From assembly GCA_943787265.1 (NCBI GenBank), contig CALSLT010000024.1, forward strand, positions 62,001 through 126,000: a stretch of DNA of 64,000 nt, read 5' to 3'. Made by a program: the position numbers and the translations under genes. Source of the stretch: an uncultured Planctomycetaceae bacterium (GTDB taxonomy: Bacteria; Planctomycetota; Planctomycetia; Planctomycetales; Planctomycetaceae). Below, in pieces: positions 35,041-43,404 of the stretch. Each line of letters opens with the position of its first letter. Positions within the stretch are counted from its first letter, which is position 1. Under the pieces are notes generated by a model, which was not told the origin of the DNA, did no database searches, and saw only the letters and a list, made by a program, of their open reading frames with translations.

Positions 35041-36682
35041 TGAGCGATTCCAGAATCTCGGCCGCGGCTCGGTTGCCGTGGTAAAAGGCTTCTTCGAACA
35101 AGGGGATTCCGCTTAAAGCGCTGTGGGCAAAGTGGATGTTTCGAAATGGCTTTGAGCATTCGGCACGGGCTGGGCCACTGATGAATCCGGGAGTCGCGCG
35201 AATCATCGCATGTCCCCACCGCATGATGTCAAGCCGTTGGGTCAGGCTGCGGATTTCGGGATGCGCTCGCTCCAGATCCGACAACACAACGTCCGCCCAT
35301 TCTTCCCATGAAAGTCTCAGCAGCCGCTCACGGGCAACTTTGGGCGAAGCATCACACAGCGGATAGTAATAAGTCAGGACGGTCGGACCGCGATCGATAC
35401 CTCGCTGGTGAGTCGCCGTGACGTATCCCAGCGAAGGACTGTCGTAAATAACGTTGTCCCAGCTCATGACAAAGCCATTGTCTGATGGGCGATCGTCAAG
35501 GTGCAGGTTCGCAACCAGCCAGCTTCCGAATTCGAAGTCTTTGATGCTGCCCGGCCCGGATTCGCGATAGCCGGTAACAAGATGAGGTGTCAGAAACGGC
35601 GGCGCTGCGAAGATGACGTGCCGCGCTCTCCATCCTTGTGCCTCCGGTGGCGAACTGATTTGAGATGAAGAATTCGTCGTTTTGAATGCCGTGATTTTTG
35701 TGAATTCATCATCGCCGATCGTGTCATCTTCGGGTGGCACGATCGCAGAGACGGCGTGTCCGGTCAGAATGTGATCCACGACGTACTCACGCAGATGATC
35801 AACGAGGCGGCCGTTGCCTTCCGGCCAGGTGATGAATGATTGCGACTCGACGCCGGGTTCACTGACGCGAGCGGCGAAGTAGAAGATGCCCGCCCAGGCA
35901 CTTGTCTGGTCAATGTTGAGTCCGTAGTCGTCCCGGCAGGCGTAGTCGACGTACCACTTGAGATGTCGTGACGTCCAGCCGTGATCTGTCATCCATTGCT
36001 GCATGGACAGATTGTCGAGAGCCATTAATTCGTCATCGCTCGAGCAATCGGCGACCGGGATTGAGAAGGCTCGTTTTCCGTCCGAGTCTCTCCACGCAAC
36101 CCAACGGTCGATTTCGACCTGAAACGATTTGAGCTGTACGATGTCATCGTCCGACGCCTGCGCCCACGGAAACAGACCTTCCTGCCATTTGCCGTCGATG
36201 AATAGCCGTTCCTGAGGATCACGACAAAGAAACTGTTCAGCGACGATTGGTGTTCCGGCGTCGGTGCGACCTTCGAGCAGATCCATTTCGTCAAGTAGTT
36301 CGATCAGCTCGGAGTTGTGCGGAAGCGGTACTGGCAGGTAATGAGCGGCCCACGGGTAGGCGACGACGGGGGATTTGCCGCTGACTGCCGTGCCGCCGAC
36401 TTCGGGTTCCAGTTCAAGCAGAACGAAGTCGACGCCAGCCTGCTTCAGCTTGCGCGCGGCACTCAGGCCAGCGACTCCGCCACCAACGATGACGACGTCC
36501 GCCGTTTGCCAGGCATCGTCCGGCGGAGCAGGGCGGTAGCCGTCACGAAGTTTGTGGCCGGCTTCGTGCGACGTTCCAACGAAGCCACCTTCAGTGGGAA
36601 GCCTCGGAGTCTTCAGGCCGCAACCTGAAGACAGCACAAACGGCATTCCCAGGAAGGACGCCAGTAGCTCGCGTCGGTTCAT
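35033..36682 (-). CDS. FAD-dependent amine-oxidase-like oxidoreductase, probable lipoprotein
   Basis: A 549-residue flavoprotein: dinucleotide-binding motif VVIVGGGVAGLSAARKLKQAG, then LLELEPEVGGTA, and a C-terminal FAD-binding motif near IHFAHSALSGIPLFEEAFYH and RAAAEIL. The N-terminus has a twin Arg (MNRRELLASFLG) followed by FVLSSGCG, which resembles both a Tat signal and a lipobox Cys (C21), so a folded, FAD-loaded lipoprotein exported by Tat is plausible. Substrate unknown; the amine-oxidase superfamily acts on amines, carotenoids or porphyrins. It overlaps the ligase gene by 8 nt and lies 53 bp after the VOC gene. Confidence 0.85.
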   Translation of the reverse strand: MNRRELLASFLGMPFVLSSGCGLKTPRLPTEGGFVGTSHEAGHKLRDGYRPAPPDDAWQTADVVIVGGGVAGLSAARKLKQAGVDFVLLELEPEVGGTAVSGKSPVVAYPWAAHYLPVPLPHNSELIELLDEMDLLEGRTDAGTPIVAEQFLCRDPQERLFIDGKWQEGLFPWAQASDDDIVQLKSFQVEIDRWVAWRDSDGKRAFSIPVADCSSDDELMALDNLSMQQWMTDHGWTSRHLKWYVDYACRDDYGLNIDQTSAWAGIFYFAARVSEPGVESQSFITWPEGNGRLVDHLREYVVDHILTGHAVSAIVPPEDDTIGDDEFTKITAFKTTNSSSQISSPPEAQGWRARHVIFAAPPFLTPHLVTGYRESGPGSIKDFEFGSWLVANLHLDDRPSDNGFVMSWDNVIYDSPSLGYVTATHQRGIDRGPTVLTYYYPLCDASPKVARERLLRLSWEEWADVVLSDLERAHPEIRSLTQRLDIMRWGHAMIRATPGFISGPARAECSKPFRNIHFAHSALSGIPLFEEAFYHGNRAAAEILESLNA

Positions 36683-36735
36683 CGCGTCCTTCCGAGATGG
36701 GTGACTTCAGGAACAGCGATCATTCCGGGATGACA

Positions 36736-37290
36736 TTACTTTCGCTTCGGGCCAACCAATTCAACCAGGTTGCCGTCCGGGTCGCGGATCACGGCCAGAA
36801 ACATTCCGTTGGGAAGAGCGACGGGACCTTTTGCAAGTGGCTTTACGTTTCCGGCTGCGGCTCGAGTGAGCGAAGCGTCGATGTCCGTCACCCAGATCGT
36901 CGAATAGCTCATGCCGAGTGCCGAGTGGATGAATTCGTGATCGACCTTCTTGCCAGGAGCCTCTTTGATCTGCATCAGTTTCAGGCGAGTTGCGTTCGAC
37001 GATTCCTGAGTGACCAGGACGTGAACATGCAGGTCGTGGTTGTCGACCAGCCCGGCGTCCGCGGCAAGGCTTCCTGGCACGTCGAAGCCTTCGATTTCTT
37101 TCATACCGACGACGTGCTTGTAGAAGGCGACAGACTTTTCGACGTCGCTACAGACGATGCCAAAGTCAATGGCTCCACGAGAGAACTCAACAACCATCTT
37201 TTCTTCGGCAACGGTCGAGCTGTTTGTTAGAAGTATGGTCAGGCCAGACGTCGTTAGAACCAGAGTCAATACGGCAATGAAGTTTTTCAT
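36736..37290 (-). CDS. VOC (glyoxalase/dioxygenase-fold) family protein, exported
   Basis: A 184-residue protein with an N-terminal signal or anchor (FIAVLTLVLTTSGLTILL) and a VOC domain at ~48-180: IDFGIVCSDVEKSVAFYKHV (metal-ligand strand), MSYSTIWVTDID (second module) and FLAVIRDPDGNLVELVGP (the Glu ligand). The family includes glyoxalase I, dioxygenases and fosfomycin-resistance enzymes, so no reaction is assigned. ATG 37290 is preferred over 37329 because the signal begins there. It lies 53 bp upstream of the FAD oxidoreductase on the same strand. Confidence 0.85.
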   Translation of the reverse strand: MKNFIAVLTLVLTTSGLTILLTNSSTVAEEKMVVEFSRGAIDFGIVCSDVEKSVAFYKHVVGMKEIEGFDVPGSLAADAGLVDNHDLHVHVLVTQESSNATRLKLMQIKEAPGKKVDHEFIHSALGMSYSTIWVTDIDASLTRAAAGNVKPLAKGPVALPNGMFLAVIRDPDGNLVELVGPKRK

Positions 37291-37312
37291 TCTTGTTATC
37301 CGATGTTTTAAG

Positions 37313-37398
37313 GAACCACGAATGGACACGAAGAAACACGAATTTCAGAGCATTAAGATCAGAACGGATTAGTGTCTCTTCGTGTTCATTCGTGGTTC
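37313..37398. repeat. AACCACGAA-type palindrome, second copy
   Basis: 27-nt arms at 37313-37339 and 37372-37398, 25 of 27 positions complementary, with a 32-nt loop. The tips read AACCACGAAT and ATTCGTGGTT, matching the element at 6333-6394. It sits upstream of the VOC gene and directly beside another palindrome (37414-37468). Confidence 0.8.
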
Positions 37399-37413
37399 TG
37401 AAAGTTGTCCTGG

Positions 37414-37468
37414 GTAGGGTGGGCATTGCCCACCAGGATTTTTATTTGGTGGGCAGTGCCCACCCTAC
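37414..37468. repeat. GTAGGGTGGGC palindrome
   Basis: Two 21-nt arms (37414-37434 and 37448-37468) of the form GTAGGGTGGGCAxTGCCCACC, inverted with one mismatch, with an AT-rich 13-nt spacer. Each arm is itself palindromic (GGTGGGCA/TGCCCACC). Related arms occur at 48339-48388 and 55470-55490. Confidence 0.8.
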
Positions 37469-37482
37469 AGTCGATTCACGAC

Positions 37483-38274
37483 TTAGATCATGTAGTCGGT
37501 CATGCGGCCGAGGATGCGGTCGACCAGTTCCTGCGGAAGCTCAATCGATGGTGAGTGCGTCGGGTCTCGGTCGGTTGGGTTGATGCCGCAGTAGACTGAC
37601 CACGGTCCGAGATGGCGCCAGCGGCCAGCTCGTTTGGGTTCGCTGGGAAGGACCGGCGTTGTGCAGCGGTTGCAGCCGATCGTTGTGAAGCCCTGCGAGT
37701 GGAGCGGGTTGACGATAACGTCGTTTTCTTTGATGTAGGCTTCCAGGTGGTCGTCGTCGAATTCGGCCAGCGGGTTGATGCGAACAGTGTTAGTTTCGAC
37801 GTCGACCGAAAGGATCGGGCAGACACCTCGTTTGCCGCCGTCGCTGCGTCGGAGACTGCCGATGAACGCGTCGTACTGGTCGCCGACTTTGCGAAGTGGC
37901 TCGACCTTGCGAGCGTGGCAGCATTGTTCCTGGCCTTCCGACGTCAGATAGAGAATGCCTTCTTTCTCGGTCTGTTCTTCCATCGTCAGCTCAGGATGTA
38001 GCGTGATGACGTTGAGGCCGTATTCGTTGATGATGCGGTCGCGAGTTTCCAGCGTTTCCTGAAACATGACTCCGGTGTCGACAAACAGCGTCGGAATGGC
38101 GGCTCCGCTGGACTTGATCATGTGGCAGACGACGGTGCCTGACTTCTGCATGGCCGAGATTGAGGCCACACGTTCGCCAAACGTCTGCTTCGCCCACTGC
38201 AGAAGTTCCTGCGGCGTGCGTTGTTCGAATTTATGATTCAGATCGACCAGATCTGCCTGTGAGAGGCGAGCCAT
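37483..38274 (-). CDS. cysH: Phosphoadenylyl/adenylyl-sulfate reductase
   Basis: This 263-residue enzyme reduces APS or PAPS to sulfite in assimilatory sulfate reduction. The P-loop-like region is FVDTGVMFQETL. Cys pairs at C118-C119 (EQCCHARK) and C201-C204 (IGCNRCTTP) are those that bind a [4Fe-4S] cluster in APS-type reductases, so APS is the likelier substrate. The catalytic Cys lies near the C-terminus as Y-C229-G-I-N, where most enzymes have ECG(L/I)H. It is upstream of VOC on the same strand, separated by two palindromes. No sulfurylase or sulfite reductase gene is in the window. Confidence 0.93.
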   Translation of the reverse strand: MARLSQADLVDLNHKFEQRTPQELLQWAKQTFGERVASISAMQKSGTVVCHMIKSSGAAIPTLFVDTGVMFQETLETRDRIINEYGLNVITLHPELTMEEQTEKEGILYLTSEGQEQCCHARKVEPLRKVGDQYDAFIGSLRRSDGGKRGVCPILSVDVETNTVRINPLAEFDDDHLEAYIKENDVIVNPLHSQGFTTIGCNRCTTPVLPSEPKRAGRWRHLGPWSVYCGINPTDRDPTHSPSIELPQELVDRILGRMTDYMI

Positions 38275-38456
38275 CTTGTAAAACCTGTGAGATAAGGATT
38301 CGTTGATCGGTCCCTGCGGACACGGCCGACATCACGGAAATGAACCTGAAATGCTTCATAACAACGTGCTGCGGACCTTTTATTGATTGGGCGTGCTAAG
38401 GGTCAACCGTTTGCCGGCTTCGGTCGTCCCAGTGCCCGTTCGCGTCGACACTCAGA

Positions 38457-39734
38457 TCACCGAACACGTTCGACGATGAACTCGGGCCATTCGCCTTGAG
38501 AATCGCCGATCCTGATGGCGCCAGAAACTCGGGACATGATGGCTGGCACTTTTCGATCGGCGAAAACTCGGGCAAGTGGCTCTCCCGCCGAGACTTCGTC
38601 GCCGATTTTTGCACGAATGTCGATTCCGACTGAATGGTCGACCGAATCACCCATCCGGCGCCGTCCGCCTCCGAGATCGATGACGGCCATACCGAGCGCC
38701 TCCGTGTCCATTTTCGCGACGAAGCCCGACCGTTCTGCGACGACGACTTGTTCCCCTGCGACCTGACAACCGGCTTTCAGATCGCCACCCTGAGCGACCA
38801 CCATCTGCTCAAACACTTCGCGAGCGGCTCCGGAATCCAAGCGGTCGGTCAGTAGTGATTCGGCGGCCGCCTGATCGGTGCAACGCTCGGCTGAGACGAG
38901 CAGCTCGGCTCCCAGAGCCAGCGTGACGTAACGCAGATCGTCCGGGCCTTCTCCGGCCAGGCAGTCCAGAGTTTCGTCCAGCTCGACGGCGTTGCCGCAC
39001 ATTCGGCCCAGAGGTTGATTCATGTCGGTGACAAGGGCCGTTGTGCGAACGCCCATTCGCTGGCCCGCTCGAACCAGCGAATTCGCCAGTTCGACGGCCT
39101 GGTCGCGAGTTTTCATGAACGCTCCGCTGCCGCATTTCACGTCCAGAACCAGCGCGTTCAGCGACTCGGCCAGCTTCTTGCTCATGATGCTGGCCGTGAT
39201 GAGCGGGATGGACGGCACGGTTGCCGTGACGTCTCGGAGTCCGTACAGCTTGCGGTCGGCGGGGACCAGGTTCTCGGTTGCTCCAGTGATCACGCAGCCG
39301 ACTCGTTCGACGATGTCCTGCATTTCGGAAATCGACAGGTCCGTGCGGAAGCCGGGAATCGCTTCCAGCTTGTCGAGCGTTCCGCCTGTCGGACCGAGGC
39401 CTCGCCCGGAAATCATCGGCACTCGCAGCCCGCACGAAGCCAGCAGCGGAGCCAGCACCAGCGAGACCTTGTCGCCGACTCCGCCGGTGGAATGCTTGTC
39501 CACGATCGGCGGTCCGGCCGGCCATTCCAGCCGCACTCCGGACAGCAGCATTTCCTGAGTCAGTGCGGCGGTTTCCTCGTCTTCCATTCCCTGGAAGAAG
39601 ATGGCCATCGCCAGAGCCGACATCTGGTACTCGGGGATGCTGCCGTCGGTGAATCCGCGGATGACAAACGCGATTTCGTCGCGAGACAACGAATGTCCGT
39701 CGCGTTTGCGGGCGATGAGTTCTGCTGGCGTCAC
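38457..39734 (-). CDS. Pyrimidine-nucleoside (thymidine) phosphorylase
   Basis: The 425-residue enzyme cleaves thymidine or uridine with phosphate to the base and (deoxy)ribose-1-phosphate. It has the family signature SGRGLGPTGGTLDKLEAIPG, the phosphate-binding DKHSTGGVGDK, DVTATVPSIPLITASIMSKK and VKCGSGAFMKT. Length and order are standard for deoA/pdp, and these two are hard to tell apart. It is divergent from glyA across 272 bp containing a hairpin-rich repeat. The gene before cysH on this strand, 182 bp apart, so co-transcription is doubtful. Confidence 0.93.
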   Translation of the reverse strand: MTPAELIARKRDGHSLSRDEIAFVIRGFTDGSIPEYQMSALAMAIFFQGMEDEETAALTQEMLLSGVRLEWPAGPPIVDKHSTGGVGDKVSLVLAPLLASCGLRVPMISGRGLGPTGGTLDKLEAIPGFRTDLSISEMQDIVERVGCVITGATENLVPADRKLYGLRDVTATVPSIPLITASIMSKKLAESLNALVLDVKCGSGAFMKTRDQAVELANSLVRAGQRMGVRTTALVTDMNQPLGRMCGNAVELDETLDCLAGEGPDDLRYVTLALGAELLVSAERCTDQAAAESLLTDRLDSGAAREVFEQMVVAQGGDLKAGCQVAGEQVVVAERSGFVAKMDTEALGMAVIDLGGGRRRMGDSVDHSVGIDIRAKIGDEVSAGEPLARVFADRKVPAIMSRVSGAIRIGDSQGEWPEFIVERVR

Positions 39735-39763
39735 ACGGTTCCTTTCCGCTCAGGATGTATTGA

Positions 39764-39872
39764 AATCGCAGAGTTCGCGGAGGTCAAAAAACGCAGAGGA
39801 AAAATCGACAGGCAGCTTTGGCACGAACCACTCTGCGACCTCTGCGTCATTCTCCCTGTGCCCTCTGCGATT
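39764..39872. repeat. CGCAGAG multi-hairpin element
   Basis: Between the phosphorylase and glyA. Outer arms AATCGCAGAG (39764-39773) and CTCTGCGATT (39863-39872) pair perfectly; inner arms CGCGGAGGTC (39776-39785) and GACCTCTGCG (39837-39846) pair with one mismatch. Further ACGCAGAGG units lie inside. It resembles the element at 5240-5280. Confidence 0.65.
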
Positions 39873-40006
39873 AAAAACTCAGAAGGCATACCAACTAACG
39901 AAACACAATCCACAACAGTGGTTTTTCGGCCAGGCAGCAACTATAAGGCCGCCGTCGTGCCGCTCACCAGGCAACCCACTCTTTAACGCCAAAAGACAGT
40001 GAAATC

Positions 40007-41248
40007 ATGAGCAATCTTCAGCAAGCTGATCCCGATATCTGGGCCGCCATTCAGACCGAAGAAGTCCGTCAGAAAGAGGGCTTGGAGCTGATTGCGTCGG
40101 AAAATTACACCAGCGCCGCCGTCATGGAAGCAGCCGGCACCTGCCTGACCAATAAATACGCTGAAGGTTACCCGGAAAAGCGATACTACGGCGGCTGCGA
40201 GAATGTCGACGTCATCGAGTCCATCGCTCGTGACCGAGCCTGCGAACTGTTCGGTTCCGACCACGCCAACGTCCAGCCGCACGCCGGCTCGCAGGCCAAC
40301 ATGTCGGTCTACCTGACCGTACTGAATCCTGGCGACACTTACCTGGCGATGAGTCTCGACCACGGCGGGCATCTGACTCACGGATCGAAGGTCAACTTCT
40401 CCGGCAAAATCTACAACGCCGTGCCTTACGGAGTCCGCGAAGACAACCATCAAATCGACTTCGACAACGTCGCCGCGCTGGCTCGTGAGCACAAACCGAA
40501 ACTCATCGTCGCCGGAGCCAGCGCTTACCCGCGCGAAATCGACCACGGCAAGTTCGCCGAGATCGCCAAAGAAGTCGGCGCGTTGTTCATGGTCGACATG
40601 GCTCACTATGCCGGCCTGGTCGCGGGCGGAGTTCACAACAACCCGGTCGAGTGTGCCGACTTCGTCACGTCGACCTCGCACAAGACACTGCGAGGCCCAC
40701 GGTCCGGCTTCGTTCTCTGCAAAGAAGAACACGCCAAAGGCATCGACAAGACGATCTTCCCTGGCATGCAGGGCGGCCCGCTGTGCCACGTCGTCGCTGC
40801 CAAGGCGATCTGTTTCGGAGAGGCTCTCAAGCCCGACTTCAAAGAGTACGCTCAGCAGGTTGTTGCCAACGCCAAGGTGCTGGCCGAAGTTCTGATGAAG
40901 GGCGGAGTCTCAATCTCCTCCGGCGGAACCGACAACCACCTCATGCTGTGCGACGTGACGAAGATCGACCTGACCGGCAAGATCGCCGAACAGGCTCTCG
41001 ACCGAGCGGGCATCACCGTCAACAAAAACATGATCCCCTTCGACCAGCGATCCCCGTTCGACCCAAGCGGCATCCGCATCGGCACGGCCGCTCTGACAAC
41101 GCGAGGCATGAAGGAAGACGAAATGCGCAAGATCGGCGACTGGATCCTCGAAGTCCTCCGCAACGCCGACAACCACGACATCGTCAACCAGGTCCGAGAA
41201 GAAGTGCGAGACTTCGCCAAAGCCTTTGTTGTACCGGGCGTTGCTTGA
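40007..41248 (+). CDS. glyA: Serine hydroxymethyltransferase
   Basis: The 413-residue PLP enzyme interconverts serine and glycine with tetrahydrofolate, the main source of one-carbon units. Motifs: ELIASENYTSAAVMEA, NKYAEGYPEKRYYGGCENVD, FMVDMAHYAGLVAGG (Asp and His of the active site) and the PLP lysine K226 in STSHKTLRGPR. Full length and cytoplasmic. Codon use is strongly C-biased here, as expected of a highly expressed gene. A degenerate palindrome (41254-41278) follows and may help end transcription. Confidence 0.97.
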   Translation: MSNLQQADPDIWAAIQTEEVRQKEGLELIASENYTSAAVMEAAGTCLTNKYAEGYPEKRYYGGCENVDVIESIARDRACELFGSDHANVQPHAGSQANMSVYLTVLNPGDTYLAMSLDHGGHLTHGSKVNFSGKIYNAVPYGVREDNHQIDFDNVAALAREHKPKLIVAGASAYPREIDHGKFAEIAKEVGALFMVDMAHYAGLVAGGVHNNPVECADFVTSTSHKTLRGPRSGFVLCKEEHAKGIDKTIFPGMQGGPLCHVVAAKAICFGEALKPDFKEYAQQVVANAKVLAEVLMKGGVSISSGGTDNHLMLCDVTKIDLTGKIAEQALDRAGITVNKNMIPFDQRSPFDPSGIRIGTAALTTRGMKEDEMRKIGDWILEVLRNADNHDIVNQVREEVRDFAKAFVVPGVA

Positions 41249-41253
41249 TTCCA

Positions 41254-41278
41254 TAGGGTGCCATCAAGACGCATCCTA
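41254..41278. repeat. Degenerate TAGGGTGCG-type palindrome
   Basis: TAGGGTGC (41254-41261) and GCATCCTA (41271-41278) are inverted with one mismatch. It lies 5 bp after glyA and touches the end of the small gene that follows. It resembles the arms at 41600-41684 and 55401-55459. Confidence 0.6.
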
Positions 41279-41533
41279 GTTGGCTCCTGATCTTTCTTCC
41301 GCATCTTCTACGACTCGTTCAAGCAATGAATTCCACTGCCATCCATTCATCGTAGAGATATTAAGGTCGCCGTACGCTCGGACTTGGCACAGGCCACGCA
41401 GTTCTTGGATCGCTGTAGTTCGGGTACTTGAGTCAGTGCTCCCCAGTGCCTTCTGTAGCCTTTCAAAGGTCTGTGCCTCTGTTTTTAAGTCGTTTTTGTC
41501 CAAAACTGTAATTGCATCGTCAATCGCAGACAT
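41276..41533 (-). CDS. Small hypothetical protein (85 aa)
   Basis: Not recognised. An 85-residue acidic, mostly helical protein (SAIDDAITVLDKNDLKTEAQ, then QKALGSTDSSTRTTAIQELR) without signal peptide or TM. The helical, heptad-like pattern might fit a small adaptor or antitoxin-like protein, but no family is claimed. It sits exactly between two TAGGGTGCG-type palindromes, and its coding looks more AT-rich than glyA next door, which is suggestive of a separate origin. It may also be a chance frame. Confidence 0.5.
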   Translation of the reverse strand: MSAIDDAITVLDKNDLKTEAQTFERLQKALGSTDSSTRTTAIQELRGLCQVRAYGDLNISTMNGWQWNSLLERVVEDAEERSGAN

Positions 41534-41599
41534 TGCCTCTCCCTACGGCTTTCGAAGATCGCCGTTAAATTCGTCTGTAATAACCAAATTATAGTGCGG

Positions 41600-41684
41600 T
41601 AGGGTGCGCCTTGACGCACCAAATTTTGATTCACATTCTGAATTGAAATTCTGCTTCTTTCTGGTGAGTCGAGACGCACCCTAC
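41600..41684. repeat. TAGGGTGCG palindrome
   Basis: Arm TAGGGTGCGCCTTGACGCAC (41600-41619) pairs with GTGAGTCGAGACGCACCCTA at ~41664-41683 around an AT-rich loop. It lies between the small hypothetical gene and the LamG gene. A second full copy is at 55401-55459. Confidence 0.72.
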
Positions 41685-41733
41685 GCATGATTGCGAGCAG
41701 TCAGTGCCATCCGATTTTCATTTGAGGAATATC

Positions 41734-42603
41734 ATGAGAGTTTTCCTGATACTGACTCTGAGCATCGTCGGTTCGACTGCCACTCTCTACGCTGCAGGAC
41801 CGGAGAGTCTTCTCGACGGACTGATTTTTCATGCTCCGTTTGATGGCGGAACCGACGCCAGACTGGCGGCTGGGGACGGGCGAATCTACACGGCTCCGCC
41901 TTCACGAGATCCGACGGAAAGCAAACCGGGGTTGAACGCGAAAGAAGTCGTCATTGCCGGCGGCAAGGGACGATACGGCGATGCGATGCACTTCCCGAAG
42001 AAGAGCCGCAATATGGTCTTCTTCTACGGCGACAAAAATATGGGTTTTCGCGCGAAGGATTGGAGCGGGACGATCTCGGTGTGGCTGAGTCTCGATCCGG
42101 CTGACCTGAAGCAGCAGTTCGCCGACCCCGTGCAGATTACCGACAAAAAGTACAACAACTCCGCGTTCTGGGTGGACTTCACGAAAGACGACACCCCGCC
42201 TCACTTTCGCATGGGCGTATTCCCCGATTGGAAGGTCTGGAATCCAGAAGATCTTAAACAGAACAAGATTCCCGAATCGGAACAGCCCATCGTCCGCACG
42301 AAGGGGCAGCACTTCAGACGCGACAAGTGGACCCACGTCGTGATGACGTTTTGCGGCTTCAACACGGACGGCAACGGCGCAACAGCGAAGCTCTTCATCA
42401 ACGGAAACCTTCAGGGAACGGTGAAGAACCACCGCCAGGTTTTCACCTGGGACCTTTCGAAAGCGACCATCCGTCTGGGGCTCGGGTATGTCGGACTTCT
42501 GGACGAGCTGGCAATCTTTAACCGAGCATTGAACGACAACGACGTCCGGACGCTTTATAAACTTCCCGCCGGAATTAGCGGTCTGTCTTCGCTCCGGAAG
42601 TAG
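41734..42603 (+). CDS. Secreted LamG/concanavalin-A-like domain protein
   Basis: A 289-residue exported protein: signal peptide (MRVFLILTLSIVGSTATLYAA), then one LamG/ConA-like jelly roll (LIFHAPFDGG, FRAKDWSGTISVWLSLDP, DKWTHVVMTFCGFN, AKLFINGNLQGTVKN, LGYVGLLDELAIFNRALND). Such domains bind carbohydrates or cell-surface ligands; no catalytic domain is attached. ATG 41734 has GAGGA at 41724-41728; an upstream in-frame GTG at 41704 lacks this. The neighbours (DUF1579, DUF1501, sulfatase) suggest a polysaccharide-use setting. Confidence 0.85.
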   Translation: MRVFLILTLSIVGSTATLYAAGPESLLDGLIFHAPFDGGTDARLAAGDGRIYTAPPSRDPTESKPGLNAKEVVIAGGKGRYGDAMHFPKKSRNMVFFYGDKNMGFRAKDWSGTISVWLSLDPADLKQQFADPVQITDKKYNNSAFWVDFTKDDTPPHFRMGVFPDWKVWNPEDLKQNKIPESEQPIVRTKGQHFRRDKWTHVVMTFCGFNTDGNGATAKLFINGNLQGTVKNHRQVFTWDLSKATIRLGLGYVGLLDELAIFNRALNDNDVRTLYKLPAGISGLSSLRK

Positions 42604-42735
42604 CGTGGGATCCCGCGAGGGGCGTCCTGGAGCACTATTTGATTCACGATCGGGTGTGCATTCTGCTTTTCAGGTGTGTCGAGAGTCGCCCGACGATTGA
42701 TTGTTAGTGCCGCAAGTACTCGTGAAGGAAGAGCA

Positions 42736-43302
42736 ATGAAGATTCAGCTTCTTGCGTTAGCCGTTTTGGTTTCGGTTGTGTGTCAGCCACTCGTCGCAGA
42801 AGCTCAGTCGCCCCGACCAGTCAGGCCTCGTCCGGAGCATGAGTTTCTGAAGCGGTTTGTTGGTGAGTGGGATTGCTCGACCGAGACGTCGTTCGCGCCG
42901 GGAAAGTCATTGACCACCAAGGGGACGATGTCCGGGAAGATGATTGGGAAGTTCTGGGTTGTCATTGACCGCAAGGCCGACATCGGAGGGTTCGCGTACC
43001 ACGGCCGAGCAACTTACGGCTTCGACTCGCGCAAGAAGAAGTACGTCGGAACCTGGACAGACTCGATGGCGCCCATCCTGTGGCACTATGAAGGCCAGGT
43101 TGACGGGGACAGACTGGCAGTCGAATCTGAAGGGCCTCATCCCGCGATGCCAGGCAAGTTCAAGTTTCGCAACACGTGGGAGTTCAAGACTGACGATCTG
43201 GTCGTGCTGACTTCGGAGATGGAAGGCCGCGACGGGAAGATGACCACGATCCTGACATCCACCTGCCGGCGTAAGAAAGCCGGGGAAGAGTCAGCACCTT
43301 GA
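42736..43302 (+). CDS. DUF1579 family exported protein
   Basis: A 188-residue protein with a signal peptide (LLALAVLVSVVCQPLVAEA) and a DUF1579 domain: EHEFLKRFVGEWDCSTETSF, then TKGTMSGKMIGKFWVVI, FDSRKKKYVGTWTDSM and WEFKTDDLVVLTSEM. The fold is a beta-barrel related to lipid- or ligand-binding families; its function is not established. ATG 42736 has GGAAG just upstream. The frame extends to 42676 without support. It is convergent with DUF1501 copy 2, 102 bp apart. Confidence 0.85.
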   Translation: MKIQLLALAVLVSVVCQPLVAEAQSPRPVRPRPEHEFLKRFVGEWDCSTETSFAPGKSLTTKGTMSGKMIGKFWVVIDRKADIGGFAYHGRATYGFDSRKKKYVGTWTDSMAPILWHYEGQVDGDRLAVESEGPHPAMPGKFKFRNTWEFKTDDLVVLTSEMEGRDGKMTTILTSTCRRKKAGEESAP

Positions 43303-43404
43303 ACGGACACTGTGGGTGGGAAGGTCCAAACGCTGCGCACGGTCGTCTGCTTACGCCACGTTCGCGGCAGTGACTCAATGAGTGCGGCGGGCTGCGGGTT
43401 TGGG

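Noticed and set aside
39015..39986. 323-codon + strand frame opposite the nucleoside phosphorylase
   Set aside because: Entirely antisense to a well-supported gene, runs through a repeat, and has no recognisable domain.
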